Source of the DNA: JBBRLA01 sp038231615
Lineage (GTDB): Bacteria > Myxococcota_A > Polyangia > Palsa-1104 > JAEUJZ01
Reading direction: 5' to 3'
NCBI GenBank assembly: GCA_038231615.1
Contig: JBBRLA010000116.1
Location: 1 to 16,293, forward strand
DNA length: 16,293 nucleotides
Made by a program: the position numbers and the translations under genes. The notes beneath the pieces are model-generated. The model ran no database searches. It saw nothing but the letters and a program-made list of their open reading frames with translations, and was not told the origin of the DNA. Of this stretch, positions 13,883-16,293 are shown one piece after another; position 1 is the stretch's first letter; every line of letters starts with the position of its first letter.

Positions 13883-14863
13883 ATGGATAACTTTGATGGC
13901 GGCATGTCCCCAACCTCGTTCTCCCCCGACCCCCAGCTCAGCCTGAAGAGCAAGGGCCTGCCCTGGCCGGTGTACCTGGCCATCGGCCTGGCGGTGGCGG
14001 TGGGGGCCGCTTTCGTCGGCCTGCACATGGTCCAGACCCGCCAGAAGCGCAAGACCCAGGCGGCCTTCATGTTGGAGTTCGCCGACTTCGAGAAGAACGA
14101 GGCCAACGCCTTCTGGCGCTGTCTCTTCGGCAAGGACGGCGACGCCCGCAAGTTCAACGCCCCCGAGCAGCTCAACGCCAACCTGGAAGGCGCCCTTTTT
14201 ACCGACCCCAAGGAGTTCCCCGGCAAGGTGCAGAACGAATGTGCCCCCAAGGCCCTTTCCGCGGCCAAGAAGATCAAGGACCTTTCCGCCCCGACCGAAT
14301 ACGCCGTCGCCCTGGAGAACTACGGCAAGGCCCTCTCCGGCCTGGCCAACACCATCGGTGTCTGGGCCGAGGGCGCGCCCAAACGCTTCGCGGTGCGCAA
14401 CCAGGAGAACAAGGTCAAGACCGCCGGTGACGCCTGGAACACCACGGCCAACGTGAAGAAGCCCGACCCCGACGCCCTGCGCTACGACAAGTTCCTCCGC
14501 TGCGCGGTGCCCACCCTGGACAAGCTGAAGGACGGGCAGGAACTGCTGGAATTCATCGCCTCCAAATGCGTGCAGAGCAAGACCCGGCCGGTGGACACCG
14601 CCTACCTGGGCCACCTGCGCGACGAATGCATTCCCCAGGCCCAGGAGCCGCCGGCCAAGGCCCCCGCGACCTTCGGCAAGACGTTGCAGAAGATCGCCCC
14701 GGACTACGACCGCGAGACCCAGGCCTGGGACACGTGCTTCAAGAAGATGCGCAAGGAATCCAAGAAGGACGATCTGGAGGGGTTTGACAAGACCTGGGCC
14801 CAGACGGTGAACGCGAGCTCGGAGGTCCGCAAGATCGCCAAAGACCAGCTCAAGGACGAATGA
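13883..14863 (+). CDS. Single-pass membrane protein with a six-cysteine soluble domain, co-transcribed with thiE
   Basis: 326 residues, not recognised. A short N-terminal tail is followed by a TM helix at about 28-50 (YLAIGLAVAVGAAFVGLHMV) and then a basic stop (QTRQKRK). If the tail is cytoplasmic, the large Lys-rich helical domain lies outside, where its six cysteines (WRC, NEC, LRC, SKC, DEC, DTC) could form disulfides. The segment WRC...NECAPKA and the later LRC...DECIPQA are spaced alike, suggesting an internal duplication. Start ATG 13883; an in-frame TTG at 13874 is less likely. Its stop overlaps the thiE start as ATGA, so the two are translationally coupled, although no role in thiamine metabolism is evident. 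Confidence 0.82.
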   Translation: MDNFDGGMSPTSFSPDPQLSLKSKGLPWPVYLAIGLAVAVGAAFVGLHMVQTRQKRKTQAAFMLEFADFEKNEANAFWRCLFGKDGDARKFNAPEQLNANLEGALFTDPKEFPGKVQNECAPKALSAAKKIKDLSAPTEYAVALENYGKALSGLANTIGVWAEGAPKRFAVRNQENKVKTAGDAWNTTANVKKPDPDALRYDKFLRCAVPTLDKLKDGQELLEFIASKCVQSKTRPVDTAYLGHLRDECIPQAQEPPAKAPATFGKTLQKIAPDYDRETQAWDTCFKKMRKESKKDDLEGFDKTWAQTVNASSEVRKIAKDQLKDE

Positions 14864-15537
14864 ACCGCTCCGTGCTGGATTTTCCCCGCGGCCTTTATGG
14901 CATGGTGGACCTGCCGGTCAAGCCGGGCACCGGGGGGGTGCCCTCGACGAGTCACCTGGCCCAGGCGCTGCTGGATGGGGGGACGCGGGTGTTGCAGGTG
15001 CGCATGAAGGGCGGCACCGCGGCGGCGGTCCTGGCGGTGCTGGACGAGTTGAACGGGCTGATCCGGCGCTACCCCGGGACGCGCATCATCGTCAACGACC
15101 GGCTGGACGTGGCCCTGGCCGGCGGGGCTGGCGGGGTGCATCTGGGGCAGTCCGACCTGCCGCTTCACCGGGCGCGGCGCATCTGTCCCCCAGGTTTCGT
15201 CGTCGGCATTTCCACCCACGACGAGCGCCAGGTGGAGGAGGCCGTGGCCGGCGGGGCGGACTACATTGCCTTCGGGCCGATCTATCAGACGCAAAGCAAG
15301 CCCGACCCCGACCCGGTGGTGGGGGTAAAGCGGCTCCAGGCCGTCTGTCGCAGCTCGCCGGTGCCGGTGGTGGCCATTGGCGGCATCACCCTGTTGCGGG
15401 TGCCCGAGGTGGTGGCCGCGGGAGCTCTTGCGGTGGCGATCATCTCCGCGGTGAACCAGGCCCAGGACGTGCGCGAGGCGGCGGCGCAGGTGGGGCGGAT
15501 GTTCTTTGGGGGGATTGGGGCCGGGACCAAGAAATAA
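14860..15537 (+). CDS. thiE: Thiamine-phosphate synthase
   Basis: Joins 4-amino-5-hydroxymethyl-2-methylpyrimidine diphosphate and the thiazole phosphate to make thiamine phosphate, in the cytosol. 225 residues with a TIM-barrel layout and family motifs in order: QVRMK (46-50), NDRLDVAL (79-86), GVHLGQSD (92-99), GISTH (116-120), YIAFGPIYQTQSK (135-147), and AIGGI (172-176). Length is normal for the family. The TenI paralogue is possible, but the intact NDR, GQSD and FGPIYQTQSK segments favour ThiE. It overlaps the previous gene by 4 nt. No other thi genes and no TPP riboswitch are visible in the window. The 3' end is overlapped by a minus-strand gene. Confidence 0.93.
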   Translation: MNRSVLDFPRGLYGMVDLPVKPGTGGVPSTSHLAQALLDGGTRVLQVRMKGGTAAAVLAVLDELNGLIRRYPGTRIIVNDRLDVALAGGAGGVHLGQSDLPLHRARRICPPGFVVGISTHDERQVEEAVAGGADYIAFGPIYQTQSKPDPDPVVGVKRLQAVCRSSPVPVVAIGGITLLRVPEVVAAGALAVAIISAVNQAQDVREAAAQVGRMFFGGIGAGTKK

Positions 15538-15811
15538 CCAGCCCGGCGTAGCACAGCAGCAGCACCCCGCTGCCCAGAAGTTCGCCGGCCCGGACCTCCC
15601 GCACTCCCCGCACCAGCATCGCCAGCGCCACGAAAAGCGGCAGGAGCACCGCCAGGGCGGCGAAGCCCAGGAGCAGCACGCCGCCCATCGCGCGCAGAAC
15701 GGAGAGGGGCTGGCAAAGGGGCCGCTCAGGCAGCGCATCGCGAGAGGGCAACGGCTGCCCGACCTGCCAGCGGACCAGGCGGGTGAAACGGTGCTGGAAG
15801 AAAAGGTTCAC
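15440..15811 (-). CDS. Small two-helix membrane protein, start uncertain, overlapping thiE 3' end
   Basis: About 123 residues from GTG 15811; the frame is open to another GTG at 15946, but codons upstream of 15811 lose the strong G/C third-position bias. Two TM helices are clear: GGVLLLGFAALAVLLPLFVA and GELLGSGVLLLCYAGLVI, joined by a basic loop (RGVREVRA). The antisense frame is Gln/His-rich, as expected opposite real TM-coding DNA. The last ~30 residues are Pro/Arg-rich and lie antisense to thiE over 98 bp. This looks like run-on after loss of an earlier stop. Unknown function. Confidence 0.55.
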   Translation of the reverse strand: MNLFFQHRFTRLVRWQVGQPLPSRDALPERPLCQPLSVLRAMGGVLLLGFAALAVLLPLFVALAMLVRGVREVRAGELLGSGVLLLCYAGLVISWSRPQSPQRTSAPPAPPPRARPGPGSPRR

Positions 15812-15999
15812 GCCTTCTTTGTGACCCGGCCTTCTGTCCAGGTCAAGCCCATCGTGATTTGCCAGTTCCCCCAGGCCGAGCAAGAAATGTACAGGGGTGT
15901 TTTTGCCGAGGACCAAAGGACTGCGGCGGCCTCTGCAAGCTTTCACTTTTCCCGCATTTAGTCCGTGCGCTTTTCAATTCATCGATCACCCTTTGCAGG

Positions 16000-16293
16000 A
16001 TGAGTGCTATTCAATCCGATCAGTCCGGGGCCGCCAAGATGCAGCCACCGGAATGGCGCGACCAGAACCGGCCCCAAACACCAGACGACACCGACGGTCT
16101 GTCCCAGGGCGAACGGACCCTGGCCAAGATTCGTACCTCTTCGGGGCGCCTTCTGGCCAGCCCCCTGCTCTTCTTCGAACATGGCTGCGATCTGGCCGAA
16201 GGCATCCGCCAGGGGGTCTACAAGATCCCCCGGGTGCCGAAGATGCAGGGAGCCGAGGTCTGCGCCGACCACCCCGATCAGGTGCACCCGTCC
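16000..16293 (+). CDS. 5' portion of an unidentified protein (runs off the right edge)
   Basis: The frame is open from ATG 16000 to the window end, 98 residues. It begins MSAIQSDQSGAAKMQPPEW and has a hydrophilic, Gln/Asp-rich N-terminus followed by LSQGERTLAKIRTSSGRLLASPLLFFEHG, then GCDLAEGIRQGVYKIPRV. Third positions are G/C-rich in this frame, unlike the opposite strand. No family recognised; there is no signal peptide. No good ribosome site is seen (AGG abuts the ATG). The 188-nt gap back to 15812 contains no identified structure and would hold its promoter. Confidence 0.5.
   Translation, partial: MSAIQSDQSGAAKMQPPEWRDQNRPQTPDDTDGLSQGERTLAKIRTSSGRLLASPLLFFEHGCDLAEGIRQGVYKIPRVPKMQGAEVCADHPDQVHPS

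Noticed and set aside
14860..14880. TPP riboswitch before thiE
   Set aside because: thiE overlaps the preceding gene by 4 nt, leaving no leader, and no THI-box pattern is seen before the operon.
15979..16287. 102-residue minus-strand open frame
   Set aside because: The plus frame from 16000 has better codon bias, and the minus frame resembles antisense Leu/Gly/Gln-rich sequence; kept as a remote alternative.

Overview
The window is GC-rich DNA, strongly G/C-biased at third codon positions, with no phage, plasmid, transposase, rRNA, tRNA or CRISPR signature. A very large Hanks-type Ser/Thr kinase fused to HEAT repeats, a ParA/MinD-like ATPase fused to a RodZ-type HTH, Pro/Gln-rich exported proteins, lipoproteins with Asp/Gly-rich loops and frequent GTG starts suggest a myxobacterium-like (Myxococcota or deltaproteobacterial-grade) chromosome. 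That placement is inference from gene content; no marker gene fixes it.

Layout. Bases 1-6975 are read on the minus strand: the N-terminal ~1,436 residues of a giant membrane-anchored kinase, which runs off the left edge; a Uma2-family nuclease-fold protein; a family 2 glycosyltransferase; and a DUF155/RMD1-family membrane protein. The last two are separated by 2 nt and form an operon. A small plus-strand membrane protein (7095-7523) converges on a minus-strand exported protein with a Pro/Gln-rich repeat (7549-8292). Next is the 533-residue ParA/J-like/RodZ-HTH fusion (minus), divergent from an XRE regulator that looks leaderless and a single-domain response regulator (plus).

Bases 10935-11161 hold the most unusual non-coding structure. 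A 15-bp unit repeated about five times abuts a ~118-bp imperfect palindrome with perfect 16-bp ends. It lies between the response regulator and a convergent lipoprotein gene, and the lipoprotein's C-terminus is encoded inside the palindrome.

From 12079 to 15537 the plus strand carries a DUF885 putative metallohydrolase, a single-pass membrane protein with conserved-looking cysteines, and thiE, which overlaps the membrane-protein gene by ATGA. A small minus-strand membrane gene overlaps the 3' end of thiE, and a plus-strand gene begins at 16000 and leaves the window.

Themes. Short in-frame tandem duplications with periods divisible by three occur in the kinase, in Uma2 (twice) and in the Pro/Gln-rich protein, and a fifth array is intergenic. 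Signal transduction is prominent (kinase with an extra degenerate kinase lobe, XRE, REC-only regulator, ParA-HTH fusion), but nothing in the sequence links these into one pathway. I found no convincing complete new defence or mobile system. The best candidates for new biology are the pseudokinase-kinase fusion, the ParA/J/RodZ fusion, and the repeat-plus-palindrome element.
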